Source: Anodontia alba (lineage: Eukaryota > Mollusca > Bivalvia > Lucinida > Lucinidae). From it: 64,000 bases of DNA. Positions 1-11,770 of this stretch are shown here, piece after piece. The stretch covers positions 122,386,035-122,450,034 of the forward strand of contig OZ024821.1 in NCBI GenBank assembly GCA_964016985.1, given 5' to 3'. Under the pieces are notes generated by a model. The model did no database searches, was not told where the DNA came from, and saw nothing but the letters and a program-made list of their open reading frames with translations. The number at the start of each line of letters is the position of its first letter. The first letter of the stretch is position 1. The translations under genes were made by a program, and so were the position numbers.

Positions 1-21
1 AAGTTGCTTTACGTCGCTGGT

Positions 22-252
22 CATCACAAGAACATACCTATATAATGTTGACCCCCTTAAATCCTACTTTTATATAGCAAAACTTAGGTTTACAAGGGTA
101 TACATTCTTTTCTTAGCTTTGCTTGAGGCGGTTCTAATGAGTACCACAATTTATGTTTTGAGCAGAAATATGAAAAATATCAGAGTTTTTTTTTTATCTG
201 AAATATTTTAGATTTTGGAGGTGAAATTTTCTATATATTTGAATTTTGTGAT
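22..252. mobile_element. MITE-A copy 1 (degraded palindromic MITE)
   Basis: Diverged member of a ~280-bp palindromic family whose better copies lie at 43441, 45851, 46795 and 59652. It keeps the left end CATCACAAGAACATACCTA, the GACCCCCTTAAA motif and one arm of the central hairpin (GCGGTTCTAATGAGTACC), but the other hairpin arm is deleted. No coding capacity. Confidence 0.7.
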
Positions 253-2473
253 AGGGATACACCTTCAATAGAAATAACTCTCGCGTATAAATAATTGTCT
301 TCCCTCTTATTGTGGGCTACCGTTAAAGGAAAGACTTTGTTCCTTTCGGGAGAGCAAATGCTTTTCTTTAAGCGAACCGTCATATTTTGAGAGGTTCTGT
401 ATATTAGGAAGGCAACTTACCGGTTGCCAAATTGTTTTAGTTTGCAAAATGACGGCAAAATAATTCGTATTATCTATCTCAGCTAGTCCTGTGTTTGCCA
501 CAAAGTCTTGGACAGCGTGTGTGGAGGCGAAGGTTGGCCTGAGTTTTTTTTTTTTTTTTTTTTTTTTTTGGCTTTCGTTTCAGTGCTACTTCGTGGTGTT
601 GGTTCGTGCTTTTCAAACCTTATTCGGTTCCTTCGGAAGCTCATTATCTTTCCCACGGCCAAATTCCAACGTCAATAACATATCCCGGCCTATTCCTCGT
701 ATAGCCTATGTTATTTAGTGTGGTATACTGATTTTTTCTGACGTAAAGTTGAATTATTTTCCCAGAGACTGGCTAATAACTTACGCGATTGCTTGCTAAT
801 TTGTTTGATTGTTTATTCGGCCACTTGTATTATATTTGCGTTTTCTTGGCATAGGTTGTATCAAAACTATGAATCGTTACTTCATGGATGTTTGCCACTA
901 AGTATTTACCCACTTATATCATTTTGCACTCTCTTTAATAATTTTACGTACAAATTTCCTCATCTCTCTGATGTTGATAAACATGAACCCCAACTCAGTA
1001 GACAGATGGCTTTAGTTATATTTCCTTTTTGCAGGTACGTACTAAATTAAAAAGTATACGTTTAAGTAAAGGCAGCCAAATAAAATTATTCCATCACACT
1101 ATTTGCTTCAAAGAAACTTCATAATTATGTTTTGACTGACGCAGCATTTGCTTTTTTTTGAACTAAGGTAAATATATAAGACCAACAGAAGTCACTCTAG
1201 GTATTTTCTTCTCTATCAATTCTTCTCCCCAAAATACGCAGACTTACGTCTCAGGAATACGTACTGGAATGTTACCCCATTACTGTATCCTGTATTTGAC
1301 TGTCTGCTTACAACATCGTTTGTGGCGGGGCACAGTATTTGCTACCAAGACTGTATGTTTGCCGAGCGAAGATTAGAATCAGCTTGCGTATCCGTGTAGT
1401 TTTCGCTGTCTGCCTGAAGACGCTTCGGATCATTGGCTAGCCACATATGCCATGTGAAGGCTCTGATCAGACAGCGCGGATACGCTGGCTGATATGAGTC
1501 TTCGCTGGCCGCACATCGTGAAGGAAATGCTGTGCCCCGGTTCATTTGATACTACTGTAGAATTATCTTTAGGCTGTTGACCGGACTGTGTGAGTGCACA
1601 GACTGATCTGAAACTACTTTTTGCAATGCTCCTAGAGCCTTTTTGAATGGACGGCCTAAAATGTTGATTTTAATAGTCATTTGCAATAAGTTTTTCCCAT
1701 GATGTTAAGTTGAAGTTTCTAAGATAAGTCAAATCGATTTCTTGGTTGGTCGCTGAACGACTGAACGGAAATACACGAGGCAATTCCACCTCATATGAGT
1801 TTCATAAGGCGACCGAATGTCCCATTTATTATAACTGCTCCACGTGCTGCATGTTCCAAACCTAAGCTAAATAATAATGAATAGGAGCTTTTTCAATGTA
1901 GTATAATTTTTAAAACCTATTTGCTGAAGTTTCGGTATTAAATATAAGTCTGGATATTATACGGCAGACTGCATGCCTAGTTATCAACCCAATCAACGTT
2001 TTACTGTTGCAAGGCGATATTTCTGTTGCAGTTTGTTTTTGTTTGCACTATTTCTTTTGATATGTTGTTCTGTGATGTCGTTTCGTATCATTCTAACCTT
2101 ATTCTGTCCCTTGTGAGGTGATTGCGGCGTTTTCTGGGTATTCCCATATTTACTTAGCCTCATGCAGTTGACATCCATGAATTAATAGTGAGAATCCGAA
2201 TAGTCATAAACTCCGTTTTATTTGTTCAAAAAGGTAGTTGTTTTTAAAATGCGCTAATGGAACTCATTTTATTTTGCTATTCTTGATCAGATAGCGATAT
2301 CTTGACATAAATTTGACTTAATGCTTATTTGAATCTGGAATGTTGACACTTTGATATTATATTACAATAGGAGATTTAATGCAGATGTTATCAAATCAAA
2401 TTATTACGTCTGGTACAAGCAGTAGCAAGTAAACTGACGTTAGAATAAATTATATGGAAGCATAAAAACACCA

Positions 2474-2474
<1 letters not shown>
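253..2474. other. Stretch without recognisable gene
   Basis: No coding exon recognised. Short open frames are interrupted and show no known motif. It contains a poly-T run at about 545-569 and an imperfect inverted repeat at 1362-1537. The rest is AT-rich unique-looking DNA. Confidence 0.5.
1362..1537. repeat. Imperfect inverted repeat (MITE-E type)
   Basis: Arms around GCGTATCC and its complement GGATACGC, each next to a CTGTC/GACAG block, face each other across a ~60-bp loop. A related structure is at 28405-28560. Probably an old hairpin MITE; ends not defined. Confidence 0.4.

Positions 2475-2508
<34 letters not shown>
2475..2508. repeat. Poly-A tract
   Basis: Uninterrupted run of 34 A. 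It lies about 100 bp beyond the 3' end of the minus-strand PLE-1 copy and is not directly joined to it. Confidence 0.9.
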
Positions 2509-2511
<3 letters not shown>

Positions 2512-2589
2512 AGAAACATCCATAATCACAGAAAAGAGCCTATCTAAGACCAATGACACCAAGAGGAAGAGCAAATGAACAATGACCGT

Positions 2590-5045
2590 ACACAAAAAAA
2601 ATGTAAGAGATAAGTTCAGGGAGTGACACAATCACAAACCGCAGCCCTTCCCAGACCCCAAAATGAAGAGAAAACCGACAAATCCAAACAGGCACAAATC
2701 GAACAAACGTACGAAAAGCACTAAGATTAGCTCTCTCTTCCCCAAGCGAGGTAATCGCAATGCTAAAAGGACTGAAAAACACAAGAACGAAATGACACAA
2801 GGTAAGATATAAAACAAATCGCCTCGTAGAATAAACCACAAAGCAAGAAAGAGTAAGATTAAACACCGGGATCACCGCCTTAGAACGGTCGGTAGAGTAA
2901 ACCACCGAGGGGTTTAAAGCACTTGTACAGCTAGCCAACTTCACCCTGGGTCCCGATGCTACTCTTAATACAGAAATACATAAAAAAATCGGTCCAACTC
3001 AGTCAATGCATCAAAGCGAAAACTTAAAACAAATCACTATAATAAACAAAGAAGAGAACTCATGGCAAGTTCTACTGTATGCCAGAGTAAAATGAAAACC
3101 AATAGTTGAACCACGGCGGGCCAAGACAAAGACATATCGTCAAGCCCCAACCCACTGGTTAAAGTTTTACGAAGAGGCCGTCATTGAGTCTGAGGCTCGA
3201 ACCGCCGTCGTGCAATTAAAGAGTAAAGCAAAGCCATCAACAATGATTGGGTTGACAACTAGGCATGCAGTCTGCCGCATAATATCAAGGGTATAGTCAA
3301 TTCTTTTATAACGGTTAACAATTTTTCTGAATTGCTCCGAAAAATTAGATTTTCCTACAATTTTTCCAAAATCTGTACACTAAGTCACCGTAAAATTCTG
3401 GATCCGATATACCTTGTTGCAGAAGTGTTTTCAGACTGACGCTATATTTTTCTACCAAGGCACTGTGTCTGCAATAAACTTTCGAAAACGCCTTACGAAG
3501 TTTAGAATGACGATAGCCCTGCCTATGAAGTTTGGCAGTAAGGGCTTTATTGCGGTAGTATGTCACTAAGATTTGAGGAAGCTCTGGCGAATTTAATAAG
3601 TTGAGATATGTATACCCCACATGAGGTACGTCGAGGGACATCGTCATCCAGGAAAGGGAAATTGACTATATCAAAATCAAAATCGTCCCGTTTATCATAA
3701 ATTGTTGTGGAAACTGTACCATTAGATATACATAGATTCAAATCCAAAAAAGGTGCCTGGGTATCGGAAGAATTTTCTTTATTTAATTGGAGTTCTGTAG
3801 GGTATATCCGGTCCACCATTTGGTCAAAGTAAATAGTGTCAATATTTAATAAATCATCAAGGTATCTTGAAGTTGAATTGAAAGCCTCAATAATGTCAGC
3901 CTGATTTTCACGTGAGAGAGACTTCATGAAATCTCTCTCATAACAAAAAAGAAGCAAATCTGCAACAAGAGGAGCACAACTAGTTCCCATCGGAATACCA
4001 ACAGTTTGCCTATAAAGTTTAGTTCCAAATCTAATAAAAATATTATCCAAAAGATAAACAAGGGCATCACAGACTTTTTGACAAGACCATAAATTGTGAT
4101 TATTGTATACATCAGAAGTGAAAACAGCACATTCTTCGTTGCAAGCGAAATATTGGGTATTCTCCCGAACAAACGTTCGCTTAATTAAATCAATAAGTTT
4201 ATCTTTTATAAGATGATGAGGTAACATAGTATACAGTGTAGAAAAATCATATGTAGACAATTTAGAAGCCTGAAAGTTTTTTTTTTTTATTTAAATTTAT
4301 TGAGAACATCATTGGAATTTTTAATTGACCATACCATAGTTAATTCTGTCTCTTTCGTAAACAGTATCATAGTATCTAATCCAATGTTTTAACAGCAGTA
4401 AGGCATGAAGTTAACAGTTTGGACAAAACAGTAGTCGTACATGAACTAGAATTAGCAATGAAACGTGCTTTATAAGGTTGTTTATGAAGTTTCGGTAACC
4501 AATATAACGTATGAAGTCTGTCTTGTTTTTCTTTAATACTCACTGCAAATTTAGCAGTAATATCGATAGAATAGGTATTAGCAGTAGATCTCTCGTCAGT
4601 AGAAATCCGTTCATATGTTTTGGTACTACCAAGTTCTTGTATTAGAGTATTGATATAATAAAGTCGTCACACAACAACAACATTATTAGCAGCTTTATCA
4701 GCTTGAGCCAAAACATACTTCCTATGAAATTCTTGGATACATTGTTTCAAATATCGAAAAGATAATTTAGGCTTAGGAGGGAGAAGATCAAGGTTATTAG
4801 AGTAAAATAACACACGTTCGTCAATGATCTTAAAAACCTTTAGTTTCCAATTATTTAAAGCATTAGATTCAACATGCTCTCGTATACACCAACGCGTACA
4901 ATAATCATTTAAAGCACTGACATTTTTTCCCAACATTTAGTGAAATCAATGTGGGCTGGGAATCTATATTTAGGTCCTTGTGAAATAACTGAACGGATTC
5001 GTGAATCAGTTATAATCTTCAAGTTACCAGTGACAATATGACCCG
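2590..5045 (-). pseudogene. PLE-1 copy A: Penelope-like reverse transcriptase, broken
   Basis: Longest copy here of a Penelope-like element (PLE-1). Reading leftwards, 5045-4670 gives an N-terminal region (KYRFPAHIDFTKC, LPPKPKLSFRYLKQ, ADKAANNVVVV). 4660-4450 gives TLYWLPKLHK. 4260-3547 gives the palm with STYDFSTLYT, GIPMGTSCAPL and the catalytic box YLDDLLNID. 3647-3300 gives the thumb-like C-terminus (YRFWKNCRKI, QTACLVVNP). A conserved 3' untranslated region follows to about 2595, ending in the TCTTACxTTTT type motif seen in other copies. Frameshifts separate these blocks (near 4930, 4670, 4300 and 3600), so it is dead. No GIY-YIG endonuclease is visible; in this superfamily it may be C-terminal, N-terminal (Naiad type) or absent, and the 5' end is missing here. 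Penelope assignment is from motif order, not a search. Confidence 0.75.
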
Positions 5046-5749
5046 CTGGTTGATAACAAATCTTTACAAAAAAGACTCAGGGAAAATGGTTTCAATATCA
5101 AAATCAGAAACTAATTTATTGAAATTAAGTATAGTATTACGGATAGGTTACAAGCCACAGACCAAAGAAAAACAAAACAGCCAGCTCCATTTTCCCCAAC
5201 AAGTGACTACAATACTACTTTCCTTTCGACATCTTTCAGAAAGGTGTTTTTTACCTGGCGCTTTACACAGAAAAAATCAAACTATTAACAAGATTTATGC
5301 AAAACTATTTGTCGTAACTACATATGCAGAAAATGGGAATGGTTTAAAAAATCATATATTTTTACTTTTTCCTTATTGAAAATGGCTGCAAATTATGCAA
5401 AACTCAATAGGGTAGATAGTACAGATGAAAGTTTTCAACGTTCCACGTTCAAAATTTGGGCCACGTTCAACAATTCTAAAATTTAAGTAATATTGACACG
5501 GAAATTCATTAATTCAAAACCAGTGAAGAAAAGTTAAATAAAATTCAAAACAAATCAGTTTATCATAGAAATTGTATAGGTCAGACACATTTTTATTTTT
5601 GCCGTAATATTAATTATACAGTCAAACTGTTTGTTTACAAACAATCTGCAGAAACAGAAACGAAAAATAGTTCCTCATATGACATGGTAAATTATAACAA
5701 AACATTTTTATTTAGAATAAAATGCCATGCGAAATACGTCTTTTCAAAG

Positions 5750-6065
5750 GGTGTCGGAAGGACAATAGACAGGTTCCATTAAACACAACAATAAATCAAC
5801 AAACGGGACAAAAACATAAAAGAGGCCAGGGAGCAAACGGCCACAAGGCCCCACAGTGAAAAAGCAACACCAAAACTACCGCCTTAGAACGGTAGGTAGT
5901 AAAACCTACAGGTTTTTTTTTAATCGTTTTTACTGGTATCAAATCTTCACCCTAGGGTAATATGTTGTAATCGTGGCAATTACCTCAGACACTGGCACCA
6001 AGAGCTAAACCACTAGTTTAACCATTGGGCACGAACAAAGACATAACATCAGGCATCAAAACATA
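5750..6065 (-). mobile_element. Diverged PLE 3' untranslated fragment
   Basis: Contains ACCGCCTTAGAACGGT and a block resembling the 'CCACTGGTTAAAG' stretch that follows the reverse transcriptase in PLE-1, in the same order as in the minus-strand copies. It is too diverged for PLE-1 itself, so probably a sister subfamily. 5046-5749 shows nothing recognisable. Confidence 0.4.
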
Positions 6066-6074
6066 CTTTGCAGT

Positions 6075-6605
6075 TTTCCAAACTTCATAACTGCTTATGA
6101 AAACTCTCAATAAAACCGAGAATCCCAATTCTGTTTGTAGTCTGTTCTTCAAAGGCAAACGGTTTAGACTTTTCTCTACTGTAGCTGGTGTTGTGTCGTA
6201 CATCATCATAGTGCAGATTATATTTTATTTCCTTTGGGATCATTGAGCCCATCCTGGTTATTTTGAAAATCAAATACCGCTTAAGCTGGAGCTAGGATGC
6301 AGCCTTGCAAACTACAGTTTTGCATATGAAGAGACTCAATTAAATCGAGTCTCCGATTTTCGTGATTATGTGCGTGTTTTGTTTCCAATGGCAATCCTTT
6401 TTTACTTTTATTTTATTTACTTCACTGCAGCTGGTGTAAGTGCCATGTGGCATGCGTAGAACGTCTCCCATACTTTATCATAGTGCAGATTATATTTCAT
6501 TTCCTTTGGGATGATTTGGCCTATTGTGGTATCTTTGAAAATGGAGTTCTGCTCATGTATACGCTAGATGGCGTAAGTAGTGCTGTAAACTTCTTTACTG
6601 CTTAT
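6075..6605. repeat. Two head-to-tail copies of a ~270-290-bp dispersed repeat
   Basis: Both copies carry TCAATxAAAxCGAGxxTCCxAxTTT, CACTGCAGCTGGTGTAAGTG-like and CATAGTGCAGATTATATTT blocks. The same unit recurs at 24436-25560 (two and a half forward, one inverted) and partly at 32100-32200. Function unknown; probably a non-autonomous element. Confidence 0.65.
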
Positions 6606-6628
6606 GAATAGCCTCAATCAAATAGAGA

Positions 6629-7060
6629 TAAACCGGCACAGTGACTCAGTGGTAAAGCGTCCGCTTTGTGACCAGGAGGTTGAGGGTTTGATCCCCGGCC
6701 GGGTCATACCAAAGACTTTAAAAATGGCACTAGCTGCTCTTTCGCTTGGGGCTCAGCATTAAGAAAGTAGAGCTACAGATGGATCAGAGATACACTTGAC
6801 ATGAAATGCACTAGATTTGCACAAGACCAGAGGTAGATGTGCACATTACTTTGCACTGATTCTCAGAAACATGTGCACGATACTTTGAGAACCAAGTGCA
6901 CTAGACTGTTTTGAGCTAGAGACAGAACTAGAGCTAGAGCTGCACTCTGACCTCAAGTGATGAGCACAAGGAAGCTCACTTTTAGTGTTTCAGTTTACTG
7001 TACATGCATGTATCTAAAGATTGAGTATAATTTCTTACGAGCCAAAATCGTAACAGAGAA
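6629..7060 (+). mobile_element. SINE with tRNA-like head (5' part)
   Basis: The head has an A box (TGACTCAGTGGTAAAGCG) and a B box (GGTTTGATCCCC) about 35 bp apart, as in RNA polymerase III promoters, followed by a body with repeated AGTGCACTAG motifs. The tail of the same kind of SINE is seen at 24050-24435. This is a tRNA-derived SINE rather than a tRNA gene, because the body continues and stems are imperfect. Confidence 0.65.
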
Positions 7061-7148
7061 GAGATGATTAAATAACATTTCTCCTCTATGATTAGTCTCT
7101 CTCTGAAAGATAATAGGTAAAAACAAAAAAGATATTTATTTATTCATT

Positions 7149-7151
<3 letters not shown>

Positions 7152-7197
<46 letters not shown>
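7152..7197. repeat. (CA)n microsatellite
   Basis: About 23 CA dinucleotides, followed by a short interrupted CA stretch to 7214. Confidence 0.95.
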
Positions 7198-7200
<3 letters not shown>

Positions 7201-7574
7201 GCGCACACACACACATTTATTTGTTTATTTTCCTTTTATATTTTTTAGATTTATTTGATTAAGTACCAGGTAATAAATCACAGGTATTTATTAAATAACG
7301 ACCCTTTAAAGGTGATTTGTGTGAATAATGTGGGATGCAAACAAAGTGTTAATCAAATGATCATTTCTTTAATTTTCCGCTAACTGAATCTGAATGTGAT
7401 AATTATGAGCAGAACGAGTTTGAAGTGTCATCTAATTTCAAAGGTATAAAATGTTATCTTAGCAGCACAACTGCTGCCTCTATGTGACTCAGTTGCCTGG
7501 TAACGTTAAAAATCAGATCAGTCAGACAGACAGACAACTGCATACTTCATCTTTAAGTCTGTTACCTGTTCAAG

Positions 7575-7602
7575 ATGACAGCTCGTCTGAAATCTCTATC
7601 AG
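7575..7602 (+). CDS. Possible first coding exon of an unidentified host gene
   Basis: ATG at 7575 opens a short frame (MTARLKSLS) that ends at a strong donor, AG|GTAAGA, at 7603. The 120 bp upstream is not repeat-like in this window. If real, the large transposon at 8510 sits in its first intron. No downstream exon is recognised, so this is a guess from start-plus-donor alone. Confidence 0.2.
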
Positions 7603-8022
7603 GTAAGATTACCTTCATATTAATCTCTCTCTCTCCCTCTCTCTTATTTGCTCACTGTCTCATCTTTTGTTGTACAGTAATGATTAACTTACATATTATT
7701 ATACATATTTGAAATCTCTCTGTCTTACTCATTTATTTATTTAATTTTTTTTTATTTATTTTGTCTCAGACATGGAATCTCATTTTTTATATATAGTTTT
7801 CATTGTACACATATTTTAGTCTCTCTCTCTCTCTATCTCTCTATCTCTGTTTATTTGAGACAGGGTTATTTTATAATCTACTGTCTATAAGGTTGCTCAT
7901 GTGCCAAGCGAAATCTAAGCTCAACCTGCGCATTCTGGCCGGAGTCTTCATGGGGGCACATGCGCAATTTTACAGGAAATTACGTGTCTTGGCTCATTGA
8001 TTTTTGGGTAGACTAGTGTTTG

Positions 8023-8101
8023 GCAAACAGTACAGACCTAGATCAGATGCCGCAGAACAATTGTGCGGTGCCTGATCAGAGTCTACACTGTTTTACTGGC
8101 T
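8023..8101. mobile_element. MITE-D hairpin copy
   Basis: Inverted repeat built from GGCAAACAGTACAGACCTAG and its partner TCAGAGTCTACACTGTTTT, joined by a short GCCGCAGAAC loop region. Copies or halves recur at 10208, 45705, 58247 and 63760. Confidence 0.65.
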
Positions 8102-8505
8102 TTTCTAGGTACACATGTAAATTCTTGAATTTGCCGTGTCCCACTTAATGTGTTGAACAAAGATATACAGTTCACTTTTTGCTCAAACATTAAGGTTGTG
8201 GATACTCGTTAGAACAACCTTAAAGACACTTTTTTTTCCTTCTTTGGCTAGCCCCCATCCTCCCTCTCATGATCAGCCCCAATATACAGTCCTGATAAGA
8301 GAATGCACATCAAAGGGCTTATCTTATCTCAAAGATTATGGGGTGATTATAAGGATGTTAAGTCTCCTTAGTTGGGGCTTCTAAGGTTCTAATTTCACTA
8401 ATTTATGAAAGTTCACTATTTTTTAGTAAAAACCTGCCGGGTTTAAAAAAAAAAAGAATAATGTTCCGTTCATTAATTAGCGTTTTTAATTAATTACGAC
8501 CCTGA

Positions 8506-8509
8506 TTAA
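8506..8509. repeat. Left TTAA target-site duplication
   Basis: TTAA directly abuts the left end CTCGGTGA. The matching TTAA abuts the right end at 21236-21239. TTAA duplication is the hallmark of Kolobok (and piggyBac) DNA transposons. Confidence 0.75.
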
Positions 8510-8560
8510 CTCGGTGAGTGACTTCCCTTGGATTTCGCGGTGTGACGTCATATCGGCAGG
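8510..8560 (+). repeat. Left terminal inverted repeat
   Basis: Matches the right terminus in three blocks: CxCGGTGA, ACTTCCCTTGG and the 20-bp identical block at 8541-8560. Relative to the right end it lacks about 45 bp between the first two blocks. The 20-bp block contains TGACGTCA. Confidence 0.8.
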
Positions 8561-8581
8561 AAACCAAATATAGATCTATAG
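8543..8581 (+). promoter_or_regulatory. Probable promoter region of the P2X7-like gene
   Basis: A palindromic TGACGTCA (the CRE/ATF octamer) at 8543-8550 is followed by ATATAGATCTATAG at 8568-8581, which could act as a TATA element, 28 bp before the ATG at 8609. The same octamer lies at 21146-21153 before the transposase start. Promoter activity is inference. Confidence 0.4.
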
Positions 8582-9582
8582 GCGTTCGCTGTTTTCAACA
8601 ACAACAACATGGATATCGAGTTCGACAGCGATCTAAGCGATATTTCTGAGGCAGAATTCGATTCAAGTGCACCAATATGACCATACCAGTTTGAACCTTT
8701 GGTAAATCAACCTACAACAAGCGACGACGACTCAGAAATTGATGCCGAAAGACAGTCGGACTCGTCTTTTGATCAAGCAACGGTTCAGGAAAACGAACCC
8801 GTCCCGGATGTTTTGACATGGTGAGATTTTGATTTTTTTCCATAAGTATGCGTGATTATGTTTTTATCTCAAGCTTTAATAATAATAATAATAATAATAA
8901 TAAAACGGCACTGCGATTAAGCAGGGGAAGAATTTTTACGGCCGCCGCACAAGGCATTTAACTGCTGCAGTTGTCAGATGAAGTCTAAAAAGTTTGCCCT
9001 AACTGAAAACGCATATGATGCCCAAAATATCCCGTCATTGTTGAAAATATGTCTGTTAGATATACCCAGATCCACCTAGTAGCGTATATAAAACGATCCT
9101 TACCACGACCGGTTTGAATAGAAGTATCAGTCTTTAAAGTATTTAAAAATGATTATGCCAAGAAAACTATGAAGTTTATGTCCCTCCTGATCAACCTATT
9201 GCTTCACCGTCGCCAACCCGTCAACAGCTTGGCCTGTTGTAAACAGGATTTTGTTGAGGGGTGGGGTGGGGAATAGGTACTTCATTGTACGTGTCCGCTC
9301 AGGGATGCACAGGACTGGCATTGAGTGGTGTGATCATCACTCTACTTTATTCAACCAAAGGGACTGAAATTCCTAGTTAGAATGGCCATCTTAGATGAAC
9401 AGGTCGATTTTAGTGCTCCAGTGTCCTTGGAAGCAATTCACAGGTTTGAACTCTGCGGGGCAACAATTTCAGAAAACATTTTTCTACTAAGTTGTAGATT
9501 TCACAGTTGCTTCCCGACTATTGCAAGACTTTTACAGATTACAGGCTTAAATTGCCAGAATCTCTATATTTGTGAAAATTGA

Positions 9583-9679
9583 AAAAAAAAAAAAAAAATT
9601 GTTATTGAATTCTGGACTGTGTGTATTTTTCCAGACCAGCCAGGAAAATTTTGGACAGCTGGTTGCTGTTTGATACTTG

Positions 9680-9710
<31 letters not shown>
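9583..9710. repeat. Poly-A tracts in intron 1 of the P2X7-like gene
   Basis: Runs of A at about 9582-9598 and 9686-9710 flank a short unique stretch. A (AAT)n repeat is at 8877-8902. No gene in this intron segment. Confidence 0.7.
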
Positions 9711-9847
9711 TCACAGACACTACCGGTCAGGCCCTAATATCTATATATACATCTACCAGTAATGTGCTGGGCTCCTCTGGAGCATACTCGCACAGCATAC
9801 TCGCACAGTAGCTATTTACAAGCATGTGACAAGGGGCGTGAAGTCCT

Positions 9848-10078
9848 GTGCATCTAAACATCTGTGTTTATGGGCACCAGCCCATGAACGATTCTAGGGT
9901 TAGAAGACCTCTTAACAAATTTTTCGCTTGCTGGCCTTGCAATCATAGGGGTGCAGGTTTGATCCTCCGCTTCTCCAGTCTTTCGGGTGAGACTATAAAC
10001 CGAAGTCCCATCTCCATGACCTTAGCTATTAGTGGGCCTTTGGTAATTGGCAGTAAAGTGGAAGGCAACTATTAAAAA
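9848..10078 (+). mobile_element. Possible SINE fragment
   Basis: Has a B-box-like GGTTTGATCC at about 9957 after TAGGGGTGCA, and a body with GTGAGACTATAAACCG. No clear A box or tail, so only a suggestion. Confidence 0.3.
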
Positions 10079-10207
10079 TAGTTCCTGTTTCCCAATTAAT
10101 TAAAACAAATAAGCAGCATATATTCCAAATACTTTATTGCTTTTGTGAAATAATGATACATGCAATACCAGAACCAAATTCTCTATGTAATGTGACAGTA
10201 TGACATG

Positions 10208-10262
10208 CAAACAGTGTAAACCCAGATCAGACTGCTACTGATCAGGATCTACACTGTTTGCA
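10208..10262. mobile_element. MITE-D hairpin copy
   Basis: GCAAACAGTGTAAACCCAGA faces its near-complement TCAGGATCTACACTGTTTGC across a ~15-bp loop; the cleanest hairpin of this family here. Confidence 0.7.
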
Positions 10263-10417
10263 TCTCAGCACCTTTTCTGATAGTAAAGTGAAGTTATTCA
10301 AATTACAGGTATTAGACAAGATTTGCAAATCACGCTAACATGCCCATGCAAAATGTTACCTTCTTTTATGATGCTTATAATGATATTTTTTAGATGAAAA
10401 ACTGTGCTATTTTTCTT

Positions 10418-10515
10418 ATTTGTGGTTCAAACATGGATTTTTGGGACTCATTAGAACTGCCTCAGAGATGCGATTCTAATGAGTCACATAAACCTATGTT
10501 TGTGTCATAAATGAC
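10418..10515. mobile_element. MITE-B hairpin in intron 1
   Basis: Central palindrome GACTCATTAGAACTGCCTC / GATGCGATTCTAATGAGTC with outer arms around ACATGG and CCTATGT. Immediately after, 10523-10572 holds a MITE-A-like GTAAACCCCACTTT / AGTGGGGTTTAC hairpin. Confidence 0.6.
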
Positions 10516-10744
10516 AATTTTAAGGTACACCCTGTAAACCCCACTTTTCGCTATATAGAGTGGGGTTTACCCGGGTGCTCATCATATGGACGTTAATGTA
10601 ATGTAAGAGTAACATTTTGGCTGTCTTTTTCGGATTAACATGAATCTATGTACATGTATAAGCATGGCTTACTGGGACATACAAGAAACAGATTTTTGAT
10701 TTTGCAACCTATACCCCTGATCAACAAAACGTCATCTATGCTTG

Positions 10745-11047
10745 TTTATTTGATTTGAGGTTTTACGGCCCAGTCAACCCAATGGGGTCATGTCGAGCGC
10801 GGTCAGTTTACCTAATCACACGTTTACTGGGCAGGCTTAGTCCTCTAAGCGGTTAACCAGTATTGTGCACATTCTTTCGCCAGAAACTGACAACTGCCCT
10901 TCTTGATTCAGCGGAAGGGAGAGAATGACCGTAAAAAATATTTCATGGTCAGTCTCCACGAATGTTGCCGACCTCGGCGGGGGTTGAACCCGTGACCTCC
11001 TGGTCTCGAGTCGGACGGCACATCCAACTGAGCCACCGAGGCCGGCC
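10745..11047 (-). mobile_element. tRNA-derived SINE, copy 1
   Basis: On the minus strand the head gives an A box (TGGCTCAGTTGGATG) and a B box (GGTTCAACCCC). The body runs leftwards through GACATGACCCCATTGG to TTTGTTTATTTG-like sequence. Sister copies: 13991-14303 and 15615-16226. It lies in intron 1 of the P2X7-like gene. Confidence 0.75.
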
Positions 11048-11624
11048 CATCATCTGTGCTAAACTTTCAAAGACTCAGAACAATTATTAACATGTATTTA
11101 CATTATAAACTGCACAAATGTATAACATGGAGACCAAACATACAGAACTCTAGTTAAGAGGAGTATTCAGGGGATAATTATATAACAGATACTCATTAGA
11201 ATGGCCTTGCTGAGGCAATTTCTGATGAATACCCAGTCTCACCAGGCTCTACATTACTGTCAGAAGCACAAAGCTACGTGTAATGTAGTTTACCATTACT
11301 GTTCCTTCAATTTTAGGTGTCTTTGCAACAACTGCCAGACTATGCCAACCCTGGAAGAATCAAAGTGCGTCAAAACACAAATGTGGTAGATGGGAAGCTT
11401 GAAGAAGAAAACATCAGCTGCATAACAGATCATGATGGGTTCAGGGCTAACTGTCTCAATATTCATGTACTAGAAACTTCTTATTATGACTATGTCCTAC
11501 AATCTGGACTGCCAGAAGAAAACCAAAGGATACACGAGTAAGGCATATTTCAGGGTTGTAGAATTATCAAATTTTATTTTTCAAATCAAAATCCACTTGT
11601 CCAGCCAAAACTTACTTGCCCGAA

Positions 11625-11770
11625 ATTTGACATTTTTCTTATTTCTCATAGAAAACATATGTTGTAGGTACTCATTAGAAGAGCCACAATGAGGCCATTC
11701 TAATGAGTACCCAAAACATATGTTTCCTTCGAAAAATAAGAAAATATATATCTCATAATCTGGATACACT
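11625..11770. mobile_element. MITE-B hairpin in intron 2
   Basis: Symmetric element: TTTTTCTTATTTCTC, AAAACATATGTTGT, GTACTCATTAGAA, then the complements in reverse order. It starts about 90 bp after exon 2 of the P2X7-like gene. Confidence 0.7.

Noticed and set aside
2540..2944. 134-codon hydrophobic frame on minus, with close relatives near 29525, 31346, 39364, 40113, 53245 and 55748
   Set aside because: These are translations of the PLE-1 3' untranslated region; they recur only as part of that repeat, are open on both strands and differ by indels between copies.
6629..6705. Possible tRNA gene
   Set aside because: A and B boxes are present, but the sequence continues into a SINE body and the cloverleaf stems are imperfect.
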